Shown: positions 42,698 to 49,026 of the stretch, in pieces
Layout: every line of letters starts with the position of its first letter
How positions within the stretch are numbered: the first letter of the stretch is position 1
Assembly: GCF_900110775.1 (NCBI RefSeq)
Contig: NZ_FOEP01000020.1
Location: forward strand, 1-49,026
Origin: Thalassovita taeanensis
GTDB taxonomy: Bacteria > Pseudomonadota > Alphaproteobacteria > Rhodobacterales > Rhodobacteraceae
DNA length: 49,026 nucleotides
Direction of reading: 5' to 3'
Program-made: the position numbers and the translations under genes
The notes under the pieces: generated by a model
What the model saw: only the letters and a program-made list of their open reading frames with translations
Database searches by the model: none
What the model was told of the DNA's origin: nothing

Positions 42698-44364
42698 TGT
42701 ATCAATACTCCGAATTCGACAGCGCCTTTCTGGCCACCCGCAACGACCAGTTCCGCCAACAGGTCGCCCGCCGCATCGACGGCTCGCTGACCGAGGATGA
42801 ATTCAAGCCGCTGCGCCTGATGAACGGTCTTTATCTGCAATTGCACGCCTATATGCTGCGCGTGGCGATCCCTTACGGCACGCTCAACAGCGCGCAGATG
42901 CGGCAGCTGGCGCTGATCGCCGACAAGTGGGACAAGGGCTATGGCCACTTCACCACGCGTCAGAATATCCAGTACAACTGGCCGACCCTGCCCGACGTGC
43001 CCGACATGCTGGATGCGCTGGCGCAGGTGAACCTGCACGCGATCCAGACCTCCGGCAACACCATCCGCAACGTAACTGCTGACCACTTCGCCGGGGCCGC
43101 TGCCGACGAAATCGCCGACCCGCGCCCCGTGGCCGAGCTGATCCGGCAATGGTCCACCGACCACCCCGAGTTTCAGTTCCTGCCGCGCAAGTTCAAATTC
43201 GCCGTGACCGGCAGCCCCAACGACCGCGCCGTGACCCGCGCCCATGACATCGGTCTGCGCATGGTCACCCAGAACGGCCAGCCGGGGTTCGAGGTGATCG
43301 TCGGCGGCGGCTTGGGCCGCACCCCGCTGATTGGTAAAGTTATCAAAGACTTCCTGCCCAAAGCTGATCTTCTACCGTATCTCGAGGCGATCGTCAGCAC
43401 CTACAACCTGCTGGGTCGGCGCGACAACAAATACAAGGCGCGGATCAAGATCACCGTGCTGGAAAACGGGCTCGAGAAGATGCAGGAACTGGTCGAGGCT
43501 CGCTTCGCCGAACTGCGCCCGCAGTTCGACGGCATCGATCAAACCATGCTCGCGCAGATCGAAACCCATTTCGCCGCACCAAACTACATCAACAAAGACA
43601 CTCAAGCCTTTGATTCGGAATACGAATCAAACCCGATCTTCCGCAGTTGGGCCGACACCAACCTCAGCCCCCACAAGGCCGACGGCTATGGCATCGTCTC
43701 GATCAGCCTCAAGGCCCACGGCGAAACGCCGGGCGATGCCAGCAGCGATCAGATGCGCCTGATGGCCGACCTTGCCGCGCAATACGGCCACGATGAATTG
43801 CGTATCAGCCACGAGCAGAACGTGATCCTGCCGCATGTGCATAAATCCGACCTGCCCGCGCTGCACGCAGCGCTGAAATCCGCCGGGCTGGCCACCGCCA
43901 ACATCGGGTTGATCAGCGATATCATCGCCTGCCCCGGCATGGATTACTGCGCGCTGGCCACCGCCCGCTCGATCCCCGTGGCGCAACAGATCGCGGCCCG
44001 GTTTGACGAGCTGAAACTGGAACACGACATCGGGCCGCTCAAGCTCAAGATCTCGGGCTGCATCAACGCCTGCGGCCATCACCATGTCGGTCACATCGGC
44101 ATTCTGGGGCTGGATCGCGCCGGGGTGGAAAACTATCAGATCACGCTCGGCGGCAGCGCCACCGAAGACGCCGTGGTCGGCACCCGCGCCGGTCCGGGCT
44201 TTTCCTATACCGAGATCGTGCCCGCCATCGAACGCCTGATCCTGGCCTATCTCGACCTGCGCGAAACACCCGAGGAAACCTTCCTCGACGCGTACCGCCG
44301 CCTTGGCCTCGACCCGTTCAAAGCTGCGCTTTACCCAGAGGCGGCCCGAAAAAATGCCGCTTGA
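42697..44364 (+). CDS. cysI: Ferredoxin-type nitrite/sulfite reductase
   Basis: 555 residues. It reduces sulfite to sulfide by six electrons using siroheme and a 4Fe-4S cluster. The cluster Cys residues are in IACPGMDYCALAT (about residue 410) and SGCINACGHHHVGHIG (about 455). Both ferrodoxin-like half domains are present (GHFTTRQNIQYNWPTL). GFEVIVGGGLGRTPLIGKVI is the siroheme pocket. The ATG overlaps the DUF2849 stop, so the large in-frame ORF further upstream is not its start. It overlaps cysH by 11 bases. Confidence 0.95.
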   Translation: MYQYSEFDSAFLATRNDQFRQQVARRIDGSLTEDEFKPLRLMNGLYLQLHAYMLRVAIPYGTLNSAQMRQLALIADKWDKGYGHFTTRQNIQYNWPTLPDVPDMLDALAQVNLHAIQTSGNTIRNVTADHFAGAAADEIADPRPVAELIRQWSTDHPEFQFLPRKFKFAVTGSPNDRAVTRAHDIGLRMVTQNGQPGFEVIVGGGLGRTPLIGKVIKDFLPKADLLPYLEAIVSTYNLLGRRDNKYKARIKITVLENGLEKMQELVEARFAELRPQFDGIDQTMLAQIETHFAAPNYINKDTQAFDSEYESNPIFRSWADTNLSPHKADGYGIVSISLKAHGETPGDASSDQMRLMADLAAQYGHDELRISHEQNVILPHVHKSDLPALHAALKSAGLATANIGLISDIIACPGMDYCALATARSIPVAQQIAARFDELKLEHDIGPLKLKISGCINACGHHHVGHIGILGLDRAGVENYQITLGGSATEDAVVGTRAGPGFSYTEIVPAIERLILAYLDLRETPEETFLDAYRRLGLDPFKAALYPEAARKNAA

Positions 44365-45097
44365 GGCCCCCTTGTCCCCCGTCGCCGAGCGGGTCACGCA
44401 CCTGAACGCGCGCTACAAGCACCACGCGGCCAGCGCGGTGTTGCGCCGGGCCATGTCCGACCCTCAGGTCGGGCGCATCGCCATGGTGTCCTCCTTCGGG
44501 GCCGAAAGCGTGGTGCTGCTGCATATGGTGGCAATGATCGACCGCACCACTCCGGTGCTGTTCATCGACACCCAGATGCTATTCCCCGAAACGCTGGACT
44601 ATCAGCGCGACGTGGCCAAGCGGCTGGAGCTGACGGATATGCGCGTGATCCACGCCAACACGGCCGAGGTCGCAGCCCAGGACCCCTACGGCACGCTGCA
44701 TATGCGCGACACTGATGCCTGCTGCGCCCTGCGCAAAACCCGGCCGCTGGAACAGGCGCTGTCGGGGTTTGATGCTTGGATCACCGGGCGCAAACGGTTT
44801 CAGGGCACAACCCGCTCGGCGCTCGATTTCTTTGAAAACGAAGAAGACCGCCGGATCAAGGTCAACCCGCTGGCCCATTGGGACAAGCAGGATGTTCAGG
44901 ACTACCTGATCAACAACCGCCTGCCACGCCACCCACTGGTTGCCCGCGGCTTCCCCTCGATCGGCTGCAAACCCTGCACATCCGCCGTCAAACCGGGTGA
45001 AGATGAGCGCGCAGGCCGTTGGCGTGGAACGGAAAAAATCGAATGCGGCATCCACATGGTGGATGGAAAAATGGTCAGAACAGGAGCACAACAATGA
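44354..45097 (+). CDS. cysH: Adenylylsulfate (APS) reductase, assimilatory
   Basis: 247 residues. The P-loop-like MVSSFGAESVVLLHM is followed by TDACCALRKTRPL, SIGCKPCTSAVKPGEDERAGRW and the terminal catalytic Cys in EKIECGIH. The CC...CxxC set binds a 4Fe-4S cluster, so APS rather than PAPS should be the substrate, reduced to sulfite. ATG 44354 lies within the cysI end; the upstream frame is not used. Its stop overlaps the next start by 4 bases, so the operon is tightly coupled. Confidence 0.94.
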   Translation: MPLEAPLSPVAERVTHLNARYKHHAASAVLRRAMSDPQVGRIAMVSSFGAESVVLLHMVAMIDRTTPVLFIDTQMLFPETLDYQRDVAKRLELTDMRVIHANTAEVAAQDPYGTLHMRDTDACCALRKTRPLEQALSGFDAWITGRKRFQGTTRSALDFFENEEDRRIKVNPLAHWDKQDVQDYLINNRLPRHPLVARGFPSIGCKPCTSAVKPGEDERAGRWRGTEKIECGIHMVDGKMVRTGAQQ

Positions 45098-45504
45098 GCG
45101 TGATCGTCACCGATACGGGCTTTGGCCCCGACACATGGACCGCCGACATCACCCCGCTGAGCGAGGCCGCCAACGATGCAATTGCGCTGGACCTGCCCTC
45201 TGATACCGCCCCCGAAACGCTGACGGACAGGCTGCCCGGCCTTCAGATGATCCGCGTCGATTTCCCCAGCTTCGCCGATGGCCGTGGCTTCACCATCGCC
45301 CGGCGCCTGCGGCTTCTGGGCTATACCGGTCGGTTGCGTGCCCGTGGCCATGTGATCTCAGATCAATATGCCATGGCCCGCCGCTCCGGCTTTGACGAGG
45401 TTGAAATCAGCGATGACCTCGCCGCCCGCCAGCCGCACAATCAATGGGCGTTCCGCGCCGATTGGCAGGCCCACGACTATCAGTCGCGGCTGCGCGCCGG
45501 CTGA
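45094..45504 (+). CDS. DUF934 protein of the cys operon
   Basis: 136 residues. The FPSFADGRGFTIARRLRLLGYTGRLRARGHVISDQYAMARRSGFDEVEI core is DUF934, a small family of unknown role that sits with cysH/cysI in proteobacteria. It may act as an oxidoreductase partner of sulfite reduction; not proven. It overlaps cysH by 4 bases. An FNR-like sequence lies just downstream. Confidence 0.88.
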   Translation: MSVIVTDTGFGPDTWTADITPLSEAANDAIALDLPSDTAPETLTDRLPGLQMIRVDFPSFADGRGFTIARRLRLLGYTGRLRARGHVISDQYAMARRSGFDEVEISDDLAARQPHNQWAFRADWQAHDYQSRLRAG

Positions 45505-45525
45505 CGGCGCAAACGCGCCTTTCAA

Positions 45526-45539
45526 CTGACATGGATCAA
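45526..45539. promoter_or_regulatory. Imperfect FNR-type box before fpr
   Basis: CTGAC-ATGG-ATCAA has one mismatch from TTGAY-N4-RTCAA and lies 46 bases before the fpr start. Weak alone; the second such element in the window after 850-863. Confidence 0.25.
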
Positions 45540-45585
45540 AGATAACTAGGGAATGCCGGTTTTATCATCGGCCAGAGACATTATT

Positions 45586-46419
45586 ATGACCGAGATGACA
45601 CCCGTGACCGAAGCCAAACCCGTCAAACTGCCCACCCTGCCCGATGCCCAGACCGTCACCATGGTCAAACACTGGACCGACCGGCTGTTTTCCTTCCGCG
45701 TCACGCGCCCCGCCTCGCTGCGGTTCCGCTCGGGCGAGTTCGTGATGATCGGCCTGATGGGCGAGCCTGACGCCAACGGCAAGCAAAAGCCGCTGCTACG
45801 CGCCTATTCCATCGCCTCGCCGTCGTGGGACGAGGAGCTGGAGTTCTACTCGATCAAGGTGCCCGACGGCCCGCTGACCTCGCGGCTTCAGCACATCGAA
45901 GTCGGCGACAAGATCATCCTGCGCCCCAAACCCGTCGGCACGCTGGTGCATGACGCGATCCTGCCCGGTAAACGGCTGTGGTTCTTCGCCACCGGCACCG
46001 GCTTTGCCCCCTTCGCCTCGCTGCTGCGCGAACCGCAAACCTACGAGGATTATGACGAGGTCATCATCACCCACACCTGCCGCGAAGTTGGCGAACTGGC
46101 CTATGGTGCCGAACTGATTGCCGGGCTGAAAGACGATCCCCTGATCGGCGAACTGATCGGTGACAAGCTGCGCTACTATCCGACCACCACCCGTGAACAA
46201 AGCCCCAAGATGGGCCGGATCACCGACCTGATGCGCTCGGGCGAGGCTTTCCGCGATCTCGGCGTCGCGCCGATCAATCGCGAAACCGACCGGGCGATGG
46301 TCTGCGGCAACCTGGCCTTCAACATCGAACTCAAAGAGATGCTCGAAGGCTACGGCCTGCGCGAAGGCGCCAATTCCGACCCCAAGGAATATGTGGTCGA
46401 AAAAGCCTTCGTCGACTGA
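45586..46419 (+). CDS. fpr: Ferredoxin-NADP reductase
   Basis: 277 residues. It transfers electrons between NADPH and ferredoxin, here to feed CysI. FAD-binding RAYSIASP (about residue 80), the NADP-binding FFATGTGFAPFASLLREP (about 140), and the Cys-containing VCGNLAFNIELKEMLEGYGLREG with the terminal YVVEKAFVD fit the bacterial fpr class. ATG 45586 (TEMTPVTEA) is taken; 11 further codons from an ATG at 45553 are possible. It closes the cys operon after 81 bases. Confidence 0.93.
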   Translation: MTEMTPVTEAKPVKLPTLPDAQTVTMVKHWTDRLFSFRVTRPASLRFRSGEFVMIGLMGEPDANGKQKPLLRAYSIASPSWDEELEFYSIKVPDGPLTSRLQHIEVGDKIILRPKPVGTLVHDAILPGKRLWFFATGTGFAPFASLLREPQTYEDYDEVIITHTCREVGELAYGAELIAGLKDDPLIGELIGDKLRYYPTTTREQSPKMGRITDLMRSGEAFRDLGVAPINRETDRAMVCGNLAFNIELKEMLEGYGLREGANSDPKEYVVEKAFVD

Positions 46420-46440
46420 TCACAGCCACCGACCTGACAT

Positions 46441-46482
46441 AAAAACGCCGCGCCCTGATCCAGAGCGCGGCATTGTTGTTTT
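46441..46482. terminator. Bidirectional terminator between fpr and the Ala-rich gene
   Basis: Perfect 7-bp GC stem (46447-46453 with 46465-46471), 11-nt loop. The plus tail ATTGTTGTTTT and the minus tail GTTTTT suit both convergent genes. Confidence 0.75.
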
Positions 46483-46506
46483 ACAGATCTTAACAGCTGA
46501 GAAAGA

Positions 46507-47247
46507 TCAGCCGCCCAGCCCCAGAAGGTCCCGCGCCTGCTCCAGCACGCTTTTCAGAACCTCGGGATTGTCCTGCGCCTTTTTCAGCGCCGCCTTGGTG
46601 GTCAGCTTGACCCCGACATTCAGATCCGACGCGTCGATGGCCTCGGCCGCTTTGTCATAATCGAATCCCTCGACCGAAAAGATCTCGGTCATGCTGGGGG
46701 CTGCCTCGGTTGCGGCCTCTGTCGCGGTTGTTGTCGCGTCTGTGGTGGTTTCTGTGGCGGCATCCGTCACTGCGGTGGCCGCCTCGGTTGCGGTTTCCGT
46801 TGCCTCCTCAGTCACAGCATCGCTCGCCGCTTCGGTTGCCGACGTCGCGGTCGCAGCCGCAGCGTCAGCCGCCTCTTTTGCCGCCGCTTCAGCCGCAGCC
46901 GCCGCTTCAGCCGCCTCGGTCGCCGCCGCATCAGCCGCCGCTTTCACCGCATCAGCCGCCGCCTGCGCTTCTTCTTCAGCCTTCGCAGCAGCAGCCGCCG
47001 CCTCGGCCTCAACCTTCGCAGCAGCGGCTTTTGCCTCCTCCGCCGCCTGGTCAGCCGCAGCTTTGGCTGCCTCTGCCGCTGCGGTGGCAGCCGCTTCGGC
47101 CTCTTGCGCCGCTTTTTCGATCATCGACGGCGCTTCGATCGCCGCCGGCGCCTCTTCCATCACGGCCTCGGGTGCCTTTGGCGCCAGGACGAAATATCCG
47201 ACCACCGCGATAAGAATGGCAACAACAACCCACAGCAGGTTTTTCAT
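46507..47247 (-). CDS. Ala/Glu-rich membrane-anchored coiled-coil protein
   Basis: 246 residues. One N-terminal membrane helix (LLWVVVAILIAVVGYFVLAP) and a long low-complexity middle (about 45-185) of Ala, Glu, Lys, Thr, with patterns such as AAAKAEEEAQAAADAVKAAAD, that should form a coiled-coil or extended helical rod across the periplasm. A compact C-terminal domain of about 55 residues (FDYDKAAEAIDASDLNVGVKLTTKAALKKAQDNPEVL) ends it. The rod resembles TolA in architecture, but no TolA C-terminal domain is present. ATG 47247 has GAGAGGA upstream. Function unknown. Confidence 0.7.
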   Translation of the reverse strand: MKNLLWVVVAILIAVVGYFVLAPKAPEAVMEEAPAAIEAPSMIEKAAQEAEAAATAAAEAAKAAADQAAEEAKAAAAKVEAEAAAAAAKAEEEAQAAADAVKAAADAAATEAAEAAAAAEAAAKEAADAAAATATSATEAASDAVTEEATETATEAATAVTDAATETTTDATTTATEAATEAAPSMTEIFSVEGFDYDKAAEAIDASDLNVGVKLTTKAALKKAQDNPEVLKSVLEQARDLLGLGG

Positions 47248-47448
47248 GGCATTTGTCCTCTCGTTGAATGGGCCGCACATTCGTGCAGCCTATGTGATAC
47301 TCGGTGACAGATGCGCACATTCAAAGGAAGCAGCAAGGGGGAAAGGCTATAAAATCGGCTCAGTTCCGCTGATTTGCCGCTTGAAGTCAAACCGATGGAA
47401 GGCTACCTTGCAGCCTCGAAATTCTCCAATGACCGAAGGAACAATACC

Positions 47449-47994
47449 ATAGCCCGCAGACCTCATAATGCGCCTCCCACGCGCGAAACCGGCCCTCGCA
47501 TCAACGAACGCATCCGCGGGAGTGACATCCGGCTGATCGGCGCTGACGGTGAAAACGTCGGTGTCGTATCCCCTGAACGCGCGATGATCATGGCCGAGGA
47601 GGCTGGGTTGGACCTGGTCGAAATTTCGCCCAATGCCGTGCCGCCCGTGTGCAAGATCATGGATTTCGGCAAGTTCAAGTACGAAACTCAGAAACGGGAA
47701 TCCGAAGCGCGTAAAAAGCAGAAGATCATCGAGATCAAGGAAATCAAGTTCCGCCCGAACACTGATGCCCATGATTACGGCGTCAAGATGCGCTCGGTGT
47801 TCAAGTTCCTTGAAAACGGCGACAAGGTGAAGATCACCCTGCGGTTCCGTGGTCGTGAAATGGCCCACCTCAACCTCGGTCGCGAGCTGCTCGAGCGTGT
47901 TGCAGAAGACACCAAAGAGGTTGGCAAGGTGGAAAACTTCCCCAAGATGGAAGGCCGCCAGATGATCATGCTGATCGGTCCGCTGCCCAAGTAA
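47449..47994 (+). CDS. infC: Translation initiation factor IF-3, ATA start
   Basis: 181 residues from ATA at 47449. IF-3 binds 30S and checks the initiator codon. The N-domain ([67 protein letters not shown]), linker and C-domain ([40 protein letters not shown]) are complete. The [22 protein letters not shown] start matches the roseobacter-type N-terminus as I recall it, and AAGGA (47436-47440) lies 8 bases before the ATA. An ATG at 47374 would add 25 unconserved residues and bypass that ribosome site. Non-AUG starts in infC allow IF-3 to repress its own translation. Confidence 0.9.
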   Translation: MARRPHNAPPTRETGPRINERIRGSDIRLIGADGENVGVVSPERAMIMAEEAGLDLVEISPNAVPPVCKIMDFGKFKYETQKRESEARKKQKIIEIKEIKFRPNTDAHDYGVKMRSVFKFLENGDKVKITLRFRGREMAHLNLGRELLERVAEDTKEVGKVENFPKMEGRQMIMLIGPLPK

Positions 47995-48020
47995 AGATCG
48001 CGCCGATCTGCCACATTTTC

Positions 48021-48060
48021 ACGCCCCCGCGTTTATCCGAACGTGGGGGCGTTTTCATTT
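48021..48060 (+). terminator. Intrinsic terminator after infC
   Basis: A 12-bp stem with one G-T pair (48021-48032 with 48041-48052), 8-nt loop, then GTTTTCATTT. Confidence 0.85.
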
Positions 48061-48081
48061 CTGCTGATCGAAGGACACCCC

Positions 48082-48675
48082 ATGTGGGAAGAACGCTTTG
48101 CCACGCCCGAGTATGTCTTCGGAAAACACCCGGCCCGGTTCCTGACGGAACATGCCGCCTTGCTGACACCCGGTGCCACCGCGCTCAGCGTGGCCGACGG
48201 CGAGGGCCGCAATTCGGTCTACTTGGCGCAGCAGGGCATGGACGTGACCGCGCTCGAATTCTCGCCCTCCGCCATCGCCAAGGCGCGCACGCTGGCCGCC
48301 GAACGCGGCGTCAGCGTGACCTTTCAACAGCAAGACGTGCTCAGCCATGATTGGCCCACGCCCTATGATCTGGTTGCGGGGATTTTCATTCAGTTCGTCG
48401 GGCCGCAGGATCGCAAACGCCTGTTTGACGGCATGAAGCAGAGCGTCCGCCCCGGTGGCCTGATTCTGCTGCATGGCTATACGCCCGATCAGATTGCCCT
48501 CGGCACCGGCGGGCCGCCATTTGTGGAAAATATGTATACCGACGAAATCCTGCGGGCCGCCTTTGTCGGCTGGGACATCCTAGAATGCCGCAGCTACACC
48601 CGCGAGGTTCAGGAAGGCCGCGGCCATTCCGGCCAGTCCGCCCTGCTCGACTTCGTCGCACGCAAACCCGCCTGA
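48082..48675 (+). CDS. Class I SAM-dependent methyltransferase
   Basis: 197 residues. The SAM-binding motif I is TALSVADGEGRNSVYLAQQGMDVTALEFSPSAIAKARTLA (about residues 40-80), with motif post-I Glu and the VRPGGLILLHGY strand later. The start WEERFATPEYVFGKHPARFL is typical of the TehB-like subgroup of small methyltransferases (thiopurine/tellurite type). Target unknown. GAAGGA lies before ATG 48082, inside the longer frame, which overlaps the infC terminator and is rejected. Confidence 0.88.
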   Translation: MWEERFATPEYVFGKHPARFLTEHAALLTPGATALSVADGEGRNSVYLAQQGMDVTALEFSPSAIAKARTLAAERGVSVTFQQQDVLSHDWPTPYDLVAGIFIQFVGPQDRKRLFDGMKQSVRPGGLILLHGYTPDQIALGTGGPPFVENMYTDEILRAAFVGWDILECRSYTREVQEGRGHSGQSALLDFVARKPA

Positions 48676-48739
48676 AGCGTTATGTTTTAGCGCGCGCAAA
48701 ACGCGGGCGGGGCGCGGCCCCCGCCCTTGCGCCAGCCTT

Positions 48740-49026
48740 TCAGCCAGCCGCCGTCACCGCCCGCCCCGTCAGCACGCCGATCAGATGCGCGCGGTAGGCT
48801 GGTGTGGCGTGCAGGTCGCCGATCAGCCCGTCTGCGTCCACGCTCATCCCCGCCAGCGCCGCCGGGCTGAAATTCGCCGTCAGCGCCGCCTCGGCCTCGG
48901 CCCAGCGAAACACGCCGCCCTCGGACGCGCCGGTCACTGCCACGCGCACGCCGTCGGCGTATTTCGCCACGAACACGCCCACCAGCGCGAACCGCGACGC
49001 GGGCTGCGCGAACTTCTGATAATTCG
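48740..49026 (-). CDS. CoxM-type FAD-binding subunit of a molybdenum hydroxylase, C-terminal part
   Basis: Partial, cut by the right edge; about 95 C-terminal residues. YQKFAQPASRFALVGVFVAKYADGVRVAVTGASEGGVFRWAEAEAALTANFSPAAL is the CO dehydrogenase flavoprotein C-terminal domain of the xanthine dehydrogenase family medium subunit. The family includes CoxM of form I/II CODH and other aldehyde/purine hydroxylases; the visible part cannot tell which. The frame is open to the window edge, so the GTG at 48982 is internal. Confidence 0.85.
   Translation of the reverse strand, partial: NYQKFAQPASRFALVGVFVAKYADGVRVAVTGASEGGVFRWAEAEAALTANFSPAALAGMSVDADGLIGDLHATPAYRAHLIGVLTGRAVTAAG

Noticed and set aside
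46691-47452. A 253-codon plus-strand Ala/Ser/Val-rich ORF
   Set aside because: It is the antisense reading of the GCN-repeat coding of the Ala-rich protein.

Overview
The window looks like a chromosomal segment of a Rhodobacteraceae (roseobacter-type) alphaproteobacterium. The evidence is the high-GC codon usage, a complete soxRSVW-XYZABCD block of the marine-alphaproteobacterial type, a complex I NDUFA12-type subunit, paired accBC, Lon/ClpXP of alphaproteobacterial type, a DctPQM TRAP transporter, and short downstream intergenic motifs I associate with this family. I see no insertion sequence, prophage, plasmid gene, rRNA or CRISPR array. The genus cannot be fixed by eye.

Layout. 1-1213: 3' end of acetyl-CoA synthetase, then a small lipoprotein gene behind a perfect FNR-type box. 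1279-6018 (minus, then plus): a helix-hairpin-helix protein with a histone-H1-like Lys/Ala tail, a three-gene acyl-CoA module (SDR, AMP-ligase, thiolase) and a divergent PAS-LuxR regulator. 6188-12077: accB-accC-aat on plus; NDUFA12-mlaD-DUF2155 and clpP-clpX on minus. 12297-22166: the sulfur oxidation cluster. soxV-W-X-Y-Z-A-B-C-D run on minus; soxS, soxR and a YeeE-type sulfur transporter run divergently on plus. Perfect ATTC-N8-GAAT palindromes sit upstream of soxX and again between soxB and soxC. 22167-29191: a tiny Gly-rich gene, an acyl-CoA dehydrogenase, two convergent tRNA-Val genes, a tailed HU protein, lon and tgt. 29444-33877: sufT, a SatD/DUF3307 pair, an IscA-type protein, a TfoX-N protein, a 2OG-Fe(II) oxygenase and tpiA. 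34059-40487 (minus): DctM-Q-P TRAP transporter with the DctB/DctD two-component system. 40548-46419: cytochrome P450, an Lrp-type regulator, and the assimilatory sulfite/APS reduction operon (DUF2849-cysI-cysH-DUF934-fpr). 46507-49026: an Ala-rich membrane-anchored protein, infC with an ATA start, a methyltransferase and the 3' end of a CoxM-type flavoprotein.

How the genes work together. The window holds both dissimilatory (Sox) and assimilatory (Cys) sulfur metabolism, each next to its own plausible regulator: SoxR, with a Cys pair spaced as in sulfide sensors, and an Lrp/AsnC protein. The TRAP transporter has tandem DctD-like palindromes upstream of dctP. The encoded DctD, however, lacks both the GAFTGA loop and the Walker A lysine, so it probably does not activate sigma-54. 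That mismatch, the second SoxR-like operator inside the sox gene row, the unannotated 34-residue Gly-rich gene and the ATA-started infC are the most interesting points. I did not find a wholly new multi-gene defence or mobile system.
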